A model generated the notes under the pieces. The model was not told the DNA's origin, searched no databases, and saw only the letters and a list, made by a program, of their open reading frames with translations. This document shows, piece by piece, positions 1-10,950 of a DNA stretch of 64,000 nucleotides. The stretch lies in the NCBI GenBank assembly GCA_033065855.1, contig JAVXUO010000253.1, forward strand, positions 62,001 through 126,000, read 5' to 3'. How positions within the stretch are numbered: the first letter of the stretch is position 1; each line of letters starts with the position of its first letter. Both the position numbers and the translations under genes were made by a program. The stretch comes from Escallonia rubra. Taxonomy: Eukaryota > Streptophyta > Magnoliopsida > Escalloniales > Escalloniaceae.

Positions 1-680
1 TGACGCTGTCGTGACGGCATCTGATATTACTGCAGGAAATACAGGTGCGGCAACCGTGGTAGTTCGTGCTACGGTAGTAGCTGTTGCGATCTTTTTGCCG
101 CGACTAAGGGATGGAGATGCAGCTCCCCCACGAAGTGGATCGCGGATTGGTGGCAAGGGTAAAATTGGTGGAGTTGCCCCACCTTGCTGAGCCGGTGATG
201 TGGGAGTTTGAGACATGGTCTGTTCACGAATTTCGTGTCCCACGGATGGCGCCAAAATGTTGTGGATGAAATCCGGAACTTAATTCGTGAATAGACCTGC
301 ACAACAAAGAGACAACACCAGTGACTCGCCGGAGAGATTTCTGGCGGGAAATCTCCGATGCTTAAGTTAGAATAAGCTCAAGATGGATTTAATCTCAATG
401 TAGTTGTAAAATCACTTACCTTTCTTCATTCCCGCATCTTCCTTTTATAGGGTTTCCCATTAGTGGTTAGTTAACTCCATCTTAATTGGGGAGTTATCAG
501 ATTAATGGGAGGTTACCTATAGTCATGAGTAATTACTCTCCATGACTTTGGGGGTTACCACCATAATGGATGGTGGAGATAAATGGGGAAGATGAATAGC
601 CTCAATTTATTCATGGTTCTGATGTTATGAGATGGTGACATGCGTTACCATCTCACGGGTAGTACTTTTTACCCATATCA
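1..680 (-). mobile_element. Partial LTR retrotransposon: 5' LTR (259-680) and start of internal region
   Basis: Read on the minus strand, 259-680 has the shape of a 5' LTR: it opens with TGATATGG, carries a TATA box (CTATAAAAGG, plus-strand 441-450) and closes with ACAACA. Two bases later comes TGGCGCCATCCGTGGG (plus-strand about 241-256), the kind of primer-binding start seen just inside many plant LTR elements. The element would continue past the left edge, so neither its second LTR nor its target duplication can be seen. A 77-codon minus-strand reading frame (69-302) crosses the LTR border and shows no recognisable domain, so I do not call it a gene. The right LTR limit (CA at 679-680) is an inference from the TG...CA rule. 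Confidence 0.55.
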
Positions 681-1057
681 GTAGGGATTCTGATTTTCTT
701 AGGGTGGTGGCAGTGTCGAAAGAGAAGAGTTGGTGAAAAAGAGAGAGATGAGCGATAGAAGAGGAGACACACGCGTGTGCACACACAGAGAGGCGAATGA
801 AAGAATGAGAATAAATAAAGTGACGTCGAGGGAATTTTCAAAAAAATGCTAACCGCTCCTACGAAAATCGGTTAAGCGAATGTGTGTGTGTGTGTGTGTA
901 TTGGGGGGGGGGGGATCCATATCTACCGATGGAGAAATAAGTATTTCTCCAACTGTCATCTGATCGTCCACTTGTTAAAGTGGACGACCCAGATTCCCCC
1001 TTTTTATTTACTCTAACTAGATTGATCGCAACACTTTGGATCGGTTAGGAATTGTGT
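681..1057. other. Gene-free spacer with simple repeats
   Basis: Nothing coding is seen. The stretch holds purine-rich sequence, a (TG)n run at about 881-900 followed by a run of G at about 903-914, and a short perfect inverted repeat with 9-bp arms (965-973 and 78-86 of the same line, that is 978-986). The segment around 915-1000 resembles, in inverted orientation, sequence at about 3515-3560, so both may be ends of one older foldback element into which the hAT element was inserted. Confidence 0.4.
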
Positions 1058-1065
1058 CCAAAATG

Positions 1066-2409
1066 TAGAGGTGTCAAAAGGGCCGGGCGGCCCGCGGGCT
1101 GGCCCGACCCGACCCAGTTCTGGCCCGGGCTGGCCCAGCCCCGTCCATGAACAGTAGCGGCCCTGCACAAGCGGGCTTGGGGCCTGGGCCTAGACCAGGC
1201 CTTCAGATTCTGCGAAAAAGCCCGGCCTGGCCCGGCCCGAAAATGGCCCGGTTTTGGCCCGTTTCTGCGGCCCGGTTGTTGGGGCATGAATCCTTGGCAT
1301 CATGCTTCATGTTTGGGTGTGTCCCACGTTTGAAAAGGTTCTGTCAACTTGCCATTAACATTTCTTGCGTTTTCATTTTGGTTTCTGTCCTGTTCTTTTT
1401 TGTTGAGCCCAAAATGACTTTGAGTCATCTGACTTTCTTGTGTTCATGACTCATGTAGGTGTTGGATCTTGGCTTCTCATTTCTCACGAGAGCCACCAAC
1501 CCTTCTTTATTTATTTGTGTGCCTATCTGCATATTTCTCTCTCTCTCTCTCCTACTCATACTGAAATTCTTCTTGCTATTTATACCCAAAGCTGTAAATC
1601 TTGTTCCTGACCAATTCCGAGATTTTCTGGTGACTTGCTATTTTCATGTTTACTTCAAAATGGGTTCATAAGATGAGTGGATAAGACATCCAATTTTTTT
1701 TAGTTTCTTGGGTTGGAGTTCATTTAGGATTCAACCACCTACATTGCCATTCTTTGACTACACCATTTTCCACACAACCCCATATTTCAAGATTTCAACC
1801 TCTTTCAGCAGCAAAAGCTTAAGAACCCAAATTCTACTCAAGAATAAGCCACTGCCGGTTCAAGTCGTGTACCGGTATCTAGCTAACCATATGTTATTAC
1901 CATCTTTGAATGTTTGCCTTTTTGGTCCCCTGTTTAAACAGTTTCTCTGTTTAGAAATAATCTCACAATGTATATGGCAATATTTCCTTTTGGACTCAAC
2001 TTTTGGGATTAAGGTATCGATATCTAAGAACGAACAAATAAAAGCATGTAGTCACCAATTCTTGGGATTAAGGTATCGATATTTAAAAGGAAATACTCAT
2101 GTAGTCACCAATTCTTTTTTCCCAATTCAAGATAAATTCATGAGGAAGTGGTATCTCTAATAAAACAACATTATGAGTAAAGAGGGATAATTATAGCCAA
2201 TTAAAGAAAGAAATTACACAAAATTTTTTTTTTTTTTGGCCCGGCCCTAAATATTGGGCCTAGGGCCAGGGCTTGGACTGGGCCTAGCATTTCTCCCCAG
2301 TCGGCCCGGCCCGGCCCGGATTGGCAGCCACTTGGCCCGGCCCCGGCCCTGTTTCAAGCCCGATGGGCCCGGGCCGGGCGGCCCAAGCCCGGCCCGTTTG
2401 ACACCTCTA
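1066..2409. mobile_element. Non-autonomous hAT transposon
   Basis: The element begins TAGAGGTGTCAAA and ends with the inverse (TTTGACACCTCTA). It is flanked by the perfect 8-bp direct repeat CCAAAATG at 1058-1065 and 2410-2417, the duplication length typical of hAT elements. Both ends carry very GC-rich subterminal sequence made of GGCCCGGCC-like words, while the middle is AT-rich. No transposase or zinc finger is found in its 1.34 kb, so it would depend on a transposase supplied elsewhere. Inside, a segment is duplicated: a word beginning TTGGGATTAAGGTATCGATA occurs at about 2003 and again at about 2064, and CATGTAGTCACCAATTCT also occurs twice. Superfamily assignment follows from the termini plus the 8-bp duplication. 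Confidence 0.85.
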
Positions 2410-2477
2410 CCAAAATGTCTCTTGCGTTTCCCTTAAGACTCCCTTGCACGCCCCCCAAGACAACATATAGTGTTGCG

Positions 2478-2540
2478 GCTAACTGCTACTAAGCGTAGCG
2501 ATTGTGTAGCTGTTAACCGCTACGCTTAGTAGCAGTTAGC
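2478..2540. repeat. Perfect long hairpin, 23-bp arms, 17-bp loop
   Basis: The left arm 2478-2500 (GCTAACTGCTACTAAGCGTA then GCG) is matched without a mismatch by its reverse complement at 2518-2540, with a 17-base spacer. It lies 60 bases right of the hAT target duplication. It could be a small foldback element, a decayed microRNA-like hairpin, or the tip of a larger inverted repeat. No target duplication is evident. Confidence 0.8.
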
Positions 2541-3617
2541 AGAACACACCTTCCTTCTCTGTAACCCTTTCCCTTTTTCTTTCCCTGTTTCACTCTTTCT
2601 ATCCGTCTTTGTCTATCTCTCTTTCTATCCTTCTTTGTCTTTCTATCCCTCTCTGTAATTCAAACTCAAAGTCAAACAATCTAATTCAAAAATCCAATCT
2701 CATCCAATCCAAGTCAACCAAAATTAACCAATTACATGTCAAAGTTAACTGATTAACCAACTACATGTCAAAACTCCAATCTCATCCACTCTCATCCATC
2801 ACCAAACCCAATTACATGTCAATTACACCAAAAGATAACCAAACCAATCTAATTCAAAACTTAATAATGAATTAAATTGGACCATTGAAATATATGAAGA
2901 AAAGAAAAAAGAAAAAAAAATGTATCTTCAACTCCGAGATCTCGATGAAGGGTGGATAAGGCGGTCAGAGCTGGTGGCGCGCCAACAATTGATGTGGTGT
3001 TAGCAGTAGGGTTACCGCCATATTCGGCGGTAATATGGGCGAAGGGCATATGTGGTGGTGACTGCGACAGTGAGGGGGATGGGCAGATGCGACAACATGG
3101 TGGTGGCATCAGCGATGAGATGCGACGGCGGTGGCATAGGGAAGAGCAAGTGCGGTGGTTGTTGGATGAGGTGCGACGGCTGTTGGAAGAGCAAGATGCG
3201 ATAGTGACGTGATGGCAGCGGTGGTGTCATCGGGTTGTGGTGGTGTCGTTGGGCGGAGTCGTTGCCTCGAATGTTGCTGGTTCGGGGGCTCAAAACTAAG
3301 AGGCTGCAGCCGCACGCGTGCACACACAGACACATACACACACACATAGAGAGAGAGAGAGAGAGAAATCTACAATCTTGGAAATGAGAGATGGGAATAA
3401 AGGGCAGACTTGGGAAAATGACTAAATGCTCCTAAGATAGGTGGTTAAGGAAAAATTTGTAAAAAAAAGAAAAGAAGATATCTGAACGGACTATTATGCG
3501 ACGTTGACGGTCTCAGATCTGATGGAGAAATAACCATTTCTTCTATCGATAGATGTGGATCGGCCACACACACGTGTGTGTGTGTGTGGAGCGAGGAGTC
3601 AAATGTTTTCTTAAAAA
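2541..3617. other. Gene-free spacer with degenerate short repeats and a (CA)/(GA) microsatellite
   Basis: A CT-rich stretch (about 2550-2660) is followed by loosely repeated words around ACCAATTACATGTCAAA (about 2690-2840). Next comes a GC-richer segment (2940-3300) with overlapping reading frames of biased, low-complexity composition that I do not accept as genes, then CA and GA microsatellites at about 3322-3366. Sequence at about 3515-3560 is a degenerate inverted copy of that near 915-960. Confidence 0.5.
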
Positions 3618-3626
3618 TATAAGATA

Positions 3627-4469
3627 GGGCTAATTACAGCAGTGTCCATGTGGTTAGGGTGAAATTACAGTCAAGGACAATAAATTTCAAAATGTAACAC
3701 TCGTGTCCATCCGTTAGGGTTCCGTCCAAAAAGTCTACGTTTTTTATGATGTCATCATTACGTATTTTTAAAATGACAATACTGCCCTTGTACTGTATAG
3801 TTTTAAATTAAGATTTCAAACCCTAATTTGAAAATTAGGTTTTTAAATTAGGGTTTACAAATAGTAATTCCCAGATTATGGTTTCACACACACACACACG
3901 CTATCTCACACACACCCCTCTGTCGCTAAATTATGGTTTGCAAATGAAATTAACACTGCGCAACCAGTGATTACTTCTCTTCCACAAGGATCAACTGTCA
4001 ATGATGTCATTTCTGTTTTAAGCAGCCTAATTCTGAATTGCTGATGCATTTGTTTCATTATAGTTACTGAATGTTAAAGCTCTTCTCATGCTTTGCCTTT
4101 ACTGTCCATTTCTGGTATCATAACACTCGCCATCCTTACCCCAGTTTTGATGGTTGACAGAAGCCAGTACAAATCGCCATCTCTCTATCTTTCTTTGTGC
4201 TTGCGTAATATACACAATCTGCATTAACTACATCGTGGGTCTTCAGCTACGGGGTTGGGCGAGGGAGGGGGTTGCGACCGGATTGGGAGAGGAAGAGGTT
4301 AGATGGCGCGTGGTCAGACGGAGGTGGCTGCTGAGGAGATGGGCAGAGGGAACTCTTGGTGGCCAGTGGGTGGGGTGGGGGGAGTAGCAGAGGGCGGGGT
4401 GGGAGGGAGGGTGGCGGCGAAGTGGGTGGGGAAGGGTGGGGGAAGAGAGAGATGTGAGAGAAATAGAGA

Positions 4470-4507
<38 letters not shown>

Positions 4508-4595
4508 GTAAAGTTGAGATTTAAAAATTTAGGATAAACTAAATGGCACACGGTTAATTTAGATCTCACCTCAGGGACATTGCTGTAATTAGCCC
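3627..4595. mobile_element. Non-autonomous Mutator-like element (MULE)
   Basis: The left end GGGCTAATTACAGCAGTGTC is mirrored at the right end with one mismatch across the first 20 bases. The element is flanked by a perfect 9-bp direct repeat, TATAAGATA, at 3618-3626 and 4596-4604. A 9-bp duplication and termini starting with G are typical of MULEs. The 969-bp interior has no transposase. It includes a G-rich stretch at about 4240-4450 whose reading frames are low-complexity, and a (TG)n(AG)n microsatellite at about 4468-4509. A captured gene fragment is possible but I recognise none. Confidence 0.85.
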
Positions 4596-4604
4596 TATAA
4601 GATA

Positions 4605-5069
4605 TATCTAAAAGATACGAACGCACCTAATCAATATTTGTTTGTAAAAAGAACATGCGTCGCTAGCTGAACGATGGTGTAACTTTTTCTTACATGAGAG
4701 TTGAACGGAAGCCCTATAAATGTCGATTTTGTAAGTCTTTTGCCATACGGAGGTGAGCTGTCATACCAAACTTAGCAAAATGTGGCAGATTGAGGTTCCC
4801 ATTCCTCAAGGACCTAGCTCTGGGGTCAATAAAAGTTGCAGAGAAGATTAATGCACAGTGGAGACTATTTCTGGTCTAATTGAAATCACTAGGGAAGAGG
4901 AACGTATAGACGATGATGATGAAGCTCAGGTGATTGTTAAGCAACATTCACCCCGCATAAACGAGGACAACACAGGTCAGCAATCTGTTGACTTTGTTGT
5001 ATATATAGATGGCCAAGCACGAATAAAAGACATTGCCGTTTTACGATTTTAAGCTTTTTTTTATTTTTT
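4605..5069. other. Gene-free spacer between two MULE-like elements
   Basis: About 465 bases with no recognisable feature. A 64-codon plus-strand frame (4858-5052) is present, but it has no ATG in a convincing context, no domain and no partner exon. Confidence 0.4.
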
Positions 5070-5959
5070 GAGGTAACAACACAAATAGTCCTTGAACTTT
5101 GGGCCATTTTGGGGTGTAGTCCCTGTAGTTCAAAATTCGTATAAACAGTCCCTAAATTATTCAGTTGTAGCCCGTTCAGTCCTTTTTTCCACGTCCGTCT
5201 ATTTTTAACTGTTAGTGTGCTCCTCGATGGGGGTATTTTCGTCTTTTCTCCTTGCATTTCAGCCTCCACCACCGTCCAAGCTGCTGCTGTTGCCAAAATC
5301 GATCCAAATCAATGGTGATGCCAACCATCGAAGAGACGCCATCTAGAGGTAACACCACGTTTGGGTGATTGGCGATTGATTGGATGTGTGGTGACGCTCG
5401 GGGTTCTCGGTGGCCGGTGGTGTGGGCTGTAGTGGGGCCGTATGCATCACCATCGAAGAGACGCGGCAGCGTTATGCCTGGTAGTGGGACTTGAGCGACG
5501 GCGGTAGTCGGTGGGCAGATCCCTGGAGGCTGCTTCATGGGTGGTCGATTGGTGGCGTTGGTGGCCCTCGGCCGTGCTGGATCGCCGTGACGGTGAAGGG
5601 CAGTAGTTACCGGCGGTGTGCGACGACGGCAATGGTGGAAGGGTGGCGACGGCTGTGATGAGAAAGAAGAATGATTTAGGGTTTAGGTTATATAAATATC
5701 AAATGACGGTGTTACCCTTAATAAAAAAAATCTTAAGCTTTGTAAGGAAGGACATTTTTGTCACGAGTATGAAATGTAAGGAAAAAGACGAAAATGCCCC
5801 CGTTGTTGGCATACTAACGGCTGAATATAGACGGACGTGAGAAAAATGACTGAACGGGCCAAAATTAGAAACTACAAGGACTGTTTGTACGAATTTGGAA
5901 CTACAGGGACTACACCCCAAAATGGCCCAAAGTTCAGGGACCATTTGTACTGTTACCTC
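5070..5959. mobile_element. Non-autonomous MULE-like element with long terminal inverted repeats
   Basis: The element starts GAGGTAAC and ends GTTACCTC. The first 146 bases (5070-5215) align with the reverse complement of the last 146 (5814-5959) at about 85% by eye, and similarity continues to give arms of about 190 bp (to about 5260 and from about 5768). Flanks are T-rich on both sides (TTATTTTTT / TTTTTTTTT), compatible with a 9-bp target duplication but uninformative because of low complexity. The interior (5260-5770) is GC-richer and holds short overlapping frames without recognisable domains. Such interiors are sometimes captured host sequence (Pack-MULE), but I cannot name a donor. Confidence 0.75.
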
Positions 5960-6641
5960 TTTTTTTTTTTTACTTTCATTGCACATTAGTTTTGATCCCA
6001 TGCGTTACACACAAAAGCAAAAGCTATCAAAATACTTATTCAGATATCACGTCTGCCTAATAACAATTACAAAATTCGTAGTAACAATAAGATAATTAAA
6101 AATTTATTTTTGCCTTTTTATATGAGTTCTCCTACCAATTTTTATCGTTAAAAATGAACTTGAGTAATAATTGTTAGTTTTTAGTGAGTAATGAAGATGA
6201 AAAATAGTGTATGAAATAATAGAAATAGCTTCTCCTCACTAATAACGATTGCAATGATAAAACTAACAATAATAACTCGTGTGTTGATGTTGTATTACTC
6301 AAGACCACCAAGAAAAGAGTAACAATACATAATAAATGATTGGAAAAAAAAATGAGAGAGTAATCAATATATAAAACTTGTAATGAAATAAAAGGAAGGA
6401 GACTATGGTAGTTTAAGAGAAAAACTGATCAAGAATATCGCATTTCCTTAAGTAATAAAAAAGATTTAAGATTAAAAAGGAATATATAGTGAATTACTTT
6501 TGTTAAAATTTAGGAATTAATGGAATTGTAAAAATATAGATAAAGTTTTTGAGTGGAGCATGTTGACATAAAAGAGAGAGAAATGTAAAATTTATATAAT
6601 TGGTTGAATTTCAAATGGAAAGAAAGAATTCAAATCAAATT

Positions 6642-6642
6642 T

Positions 6643-6693
<51 letters not shown>

Positions 6694-6694
6694 T
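6642..6694. repeat. Compound microsatellite (GT)n(GA)n
   Basis: A run of alternating GT switches directly into alternating GA. A similar compound array (CA, TA, then GA) lies at about 6808-6866. Confidence 0.9.
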
Positions 6695-6832
6695 CATTAC
6701 TATAAAGGTAAGTAATTTAAAATATTTTTAAAATTTAAAATAGAAAAGTTCACGTGGCGAAATAAGAGATTGTCCAAGTAAGCGATGATTGGACAACATT
6801 CTCTCAGTTTCGACACACACACATATATATAT

Positions 6833-6868
<36 letters not shown>

Positions 6869-8793
6869 CGTATAACCTTATCTTCTGTCATTTTTAATTG
6901 TCCTTGTTTTCATTTTTTGACTTTGAAGTAACAAGTCATAAAGCATCTTTGCGGACTAAAAAATGAACCCGAAATTAGGGTACAACAAAAATGGCATGCA
7001 TGGCAAAGCAATACGACTTGTACCGGTACTAATAGGCCTCCTCTTGAGGGCTAGAATCAATACAATATGAGCACGCGCAAGATAAGTAATATAGTTCAAT
7101 AAATATCAGAAGTTTAGACAGTGTTATGTAACGACAAACCATGTGAATCTATGAAAATATGGTACCATTGAAATTTGAGAAAATACGGTACTTGTCAACA
7201 TGTGAATCTATGAAGCAACATATATCCTAGCAATGCTTGACAATTAACAACAACTTGAATAAAATGCCAAAGACTTTGGATTTTATATTTCGGTAACTTC
7301 CAAACTTTGGTGTGAAGCCATGGAGACAGTTCTAATCGAGTTTTAAAGTTAGGCCTAATAAGTCAATTGACGTATATAACAAAAGAAAGGTCAAAGCTTA
7401 AAAGGTTAACAATTTAACGCATCAAGAATTCAAAATTGAAGCCAAATAAATGAGATAATTGTCGCTTAAAACATCGCAATTGTAATTCGACGCACTAAAT
7501 CAAGGCCAATAGTAGAGGCTAGCATCAAGAAGAAAAAAATAGGTAAAAGGATAAACAATCCAATTTATAGAAATGCGAACAATAAGTAATCGGTGAGAAG
7601 ATGATAATTTTTCACAATGACGAATCTGATACATATATAACCGTTAACTCAAATCAAAAAAATTCGTTCCAATAACAACTGCAAATCCAAAACTACACTA
7701 CAAAGTACGGAAGCCAGTAAGTTATCAATCTAAGGTTCACAATACTAGACCAATCAAACCCTAAAAACTAGTGTCACAAAGTAGAGGTAATAAAACTTAC
7801 TAATCATCCCAGAACTGTTATTTAAATCGTCAATTGGTCAACCATATTGCCCTGAGCACTAATTTACAGTCTCCTATAGTAGTAAGAATGGAGAAGAATA
7901 ATGAATTAAAATGGGGAAAAACATGGTAGTTGGTTGTTTTGAGAGCCTTAGATGGTAAATTACTGTAAGCCCCACAAAGTTTCATAGTGTACTTGAAATG
8001 ACCCGGTTAGCCCCTCTGTGAAAAAAAAATCATATATTTACTAAACTGCCACTACTGTATAAACGCCGAAGTTTTCTGAATTTTTTATTTCAGGTATTAC
8101 TTTTGGTGTCACTAATAGAATGACACTAACCATCTATATTGCCCATTAATTGTTGCTACATGAAGTAGTGGTAGTTTCTTAACCAAAATTCTTTCGTTAA
8201 AATTGGGTTCCTTTCCTATTTGTTATGGTGGGATGAGGGAGGTCTTGTTTCTATGGTCCGAAATGAATCTAGTCCGCGTTTAGCCTGTGTGTAGGCACTC
8301 TTGCACATCGCTCACTCTCTCTCTCTCTCTCTCTAAAACTTATTTCACATCGAAAGTTAGAAAAAGAATTTCATTTCATGATCACTTTGGGTAAATTTTG
8401 GTGCCAAAATGAAATGCCTTCCCTTTATTGTCAACGTTGCTTTAGAGTTGAGAGAGACAATATATATTTACGGACTAGGACCCTCTGTTGTACAATATCT
8501 CTATTGTAAATTACTAAATGCATTTTAGCCACGAAAGATTGTCACTATAATTTTTAATAACAGAAAAAAAAAAGAATATTTTCTGTAATAATCTTTTGTA
8601 ACTAAAACTGTTACGGTATAAAAGCTGCAGAAGAAAGGATCATTATCCTATGTTTACACACCACCACTTTATACCTTTTAGTGGGTCTTTTGTGGACATT
8701 TCAACAAGTCATGGCTTTCACGACTCCAACCCCGAACCAACAGTTGCGAAATTAGATTCGCCAAGGGATAGCATAAAGTGACATTGTCTTTCG

Positions 8794-8907
8794 CAATTCA
8801 CAGGAGGCATATGTCCTTTTTAATTTACATGCACTAACCCTCCACCTTTTCTCTCTCACAATTCGCAGGAGGCATATGTCCTTTTTAATTCACATGCACT
8901 AACCCTC

Positions 8908-8923
<16 letters not shown>
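8794..8923. repeat. Tandem duplication, 65-bp unit
   Basis: A unit starting CAATTC and containing GGAGGCATATGTCCTTTTTA is repeated once in direct order (8794 and 8859) with only a few mismatches. The second copy runs into a (CT)n microsatellite. Confidence 0.85.
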
Positions 8924-8938
<15 letters not shown>

Positions 8939-10339
8939 GCTTGACCCATTTTGTCTTTTGAATTATATCCAATTTTTTTGTATATTTTAACAAAAACTTA
9001 CCGCATTTGCCTTTATCAACTTCACCTACGCTACGCGGATCTTGTCAAGCTGTGATATCAAACACTGTATATCATCAATATATTCTCAACTTAGTAGTCA
9101 AACACTGTATATCATCAAATGTAGTGCTCAAATACCTAAATTGGATATTGATAAAACAATTTGGCTTAGGAAAGTGATACTTTTAATGTTTTCTTGTGAG
9201 TTGTTTACACTAATTGAAATTATATATTTGCATTAAATCAATTCTTATTTTGATTCAAAAGTAATAAAAGGGAAATGCATCTTCTATGAGAACCCTCTTA
9301 AAGCGGTCCTGTTGGCCCTTCAAGAGTTTCTATTTTTATTTTTATTTTTATTTTTTGGGTCCATCTAGTTCCTCCATTGTATGTGATTGAAATTTAAAGT
9401 CCCTATTATAGGATGATTAAGCTTGTTATACAGTTCAACTAAAATCTATTGAACTGTACAATATTGTCTTGTAATTGCGATCGCTAATAAAATGCTATTG
9501 ACTCTATTTTGATTGTAAAGTGCATGGATAATCACTCTCTCATACATATTGATCGTTCTGTCAATTGGTTCCAAATGTCTATCATTGATCCCACTGTATT
9601 ATACTTCGAATGTGAGCCTATCTTTCTTTTGCTGGACTTTGTTTCACCCTTTTTAGGGTAAATTAGAGGTTGCACCTATTGATTGTGGTGATAAATCGCT
9701 GGAATTTTTTTAGCAAGTTTTGGGTTTCCTGCTATAAGAATTAGTAATTGGATAAACTTCTGGGATTTTATTGGTCATTAAAGGTCGGGCAAGACCTATT
9801 TTTCTTTTTATTGAGTAGCACTTTTTGGGTAGTGTAAGGATTTACTTTATTTCTGTTGTATCCCTATATAGGTAGACTACTTCAAAGCGTAGTTATTGGG
9901 ATATTGTCTTCTTGAATGTTGATGATATTAGTGATCTTGATTACCCTGTTGAGATATTAGTGATTTATATGGTTCCATATATCCTTTAACAGAAATATTA
10001 AATTACAGGATTGTAAGTCGTGCCTCTGGTTTAGGTCGTGCCTCTGTTTTCGTATCAGAACATAGGATGAGGATCTTGCGGACTCTTGTAGGAACTTGAT
10101 TGAATATGGTAGTAGGATAAAGATTAGTACTTTGCACATGGATTGCTTAATTTGTTTTGAGCTTATATCATGTTTATCGCCTTTTAGGACTCAAGTTCTT
10201 TCTTTTCATGATTGGATGTCTGTTGTAATACAACTTGCGGCGGTCGTACTGGGATAAGTAACAATACTATCCCTCAACAAAATATCGGCAACAAGGAGGA
10301 GAATGTTGTCAATGCCCTTCTTAACTTAGCTAGGTAATT

Positions 10340-10940
10340 TAGATGCGAACCCTGACTAATGCAGCATTAGTTGGGCAATTAGAAGGAGGAAAAAATTCAA
10401 TTTCTGAGTTCCGTGAGTTAGCACAAGAGTCTAAGTGGACAACTAATTCAGTGGAGGCTGAGAAGTGGCTTGCTGATATTGAGAAGAATTTTGAGTCTCT
10501 TTCTTTATAGTGGAGATGGCATTCCAATGTATGAATTAAAGGGTGAAGTAGATCAACCATAGAAGACGGTGACCAGCACCAGGCCTACAGATTCTAGGCC
10601 ATGACATGGCCAGAAGTCAAGCAGGCTTTTCTTGGCAAGTATAGTACACCTGTCAGAAGGGATCGAGTGTTGAAACATTTCCATCAATTTGAAGCAAGGG
10701 GAGCATGAGTCAGTTGCCCATTGTGAAGTAGAGTTCGCCTGATTATTGAAATATGCAACTCACACGGTATCTACTAAGCATCAGCCAATATTATGTGTTA
10801 GGCTCTTGCTAAATACTTGAGGTAGCTTTCTGATAATAATATCAATGCATAGAATGAGGTAATTGAGGCAGCCCAAGCTGTTGAACAAGTAATGAGCTGT
10901 ATTACAAAGGCAAGGATGAGTAGAAGAAGAAGAGGAATAG
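10340..10940 (+). pseudogene. Decayed Ty3/gypsy gag fragment
   Basis: Translating the plus strand in pieces gives gag-like sequence: a stretch with EKWLADIEKNFESL (about 10455-10500), then TWPEVKQAFLGKYSTPVRRD and KHFHQFEAR (about 10600-10700), then a segment resembling the downstream helix of retrotransposon gag proteins. Stops and frameshifts interrupt it repeatedly. The pattern (W, then KxxFxxKY, then the repeated E/F helix) is that of the retrotransposon capsid domain. No LTR or zinc knuckle is attached. It abuts the truncated LTR at about 10951, so the junction is probably a deletion or insertion border. Confidence 0.6.
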
Positions 10941-10950
10941 GATGAGGCAT

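Larger units (their letters stand above)
5960..10330. other. Long AT-rich gene-free region
   Basis: No exon series, RNA gene or full transposon is recognisable here. Open frames are short (at most about 75 codons), without domains. The stretch contains microsatellites at about 6642-6694, 6808-6866, 8308-8334 and 8912-8938, a 65-bp tandem duplication (8794-8923) and a 20-base word repeated at about 9057 and 9098. Sequence around 7960-8010 (TTACTGTAAGCCCC...) resembles the ends of MULE-like elements but no partner end was found. Confidence 0.5.

Noticed and set aside
2952..3347. Overlapping 80-110 codon frames on both strands
   Set aside because: Low-complexity composition from repeated GGTGG/ATGCGAC words and CA microsatellites; no domain, no splice partner.
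4154..4626. Glycine/arginine-rich and serine/histidine-rich frames on both strands inside the MULE
   Set aside because: They are mirror products of a G-rich block and of (TG)n(AG)n repeats.
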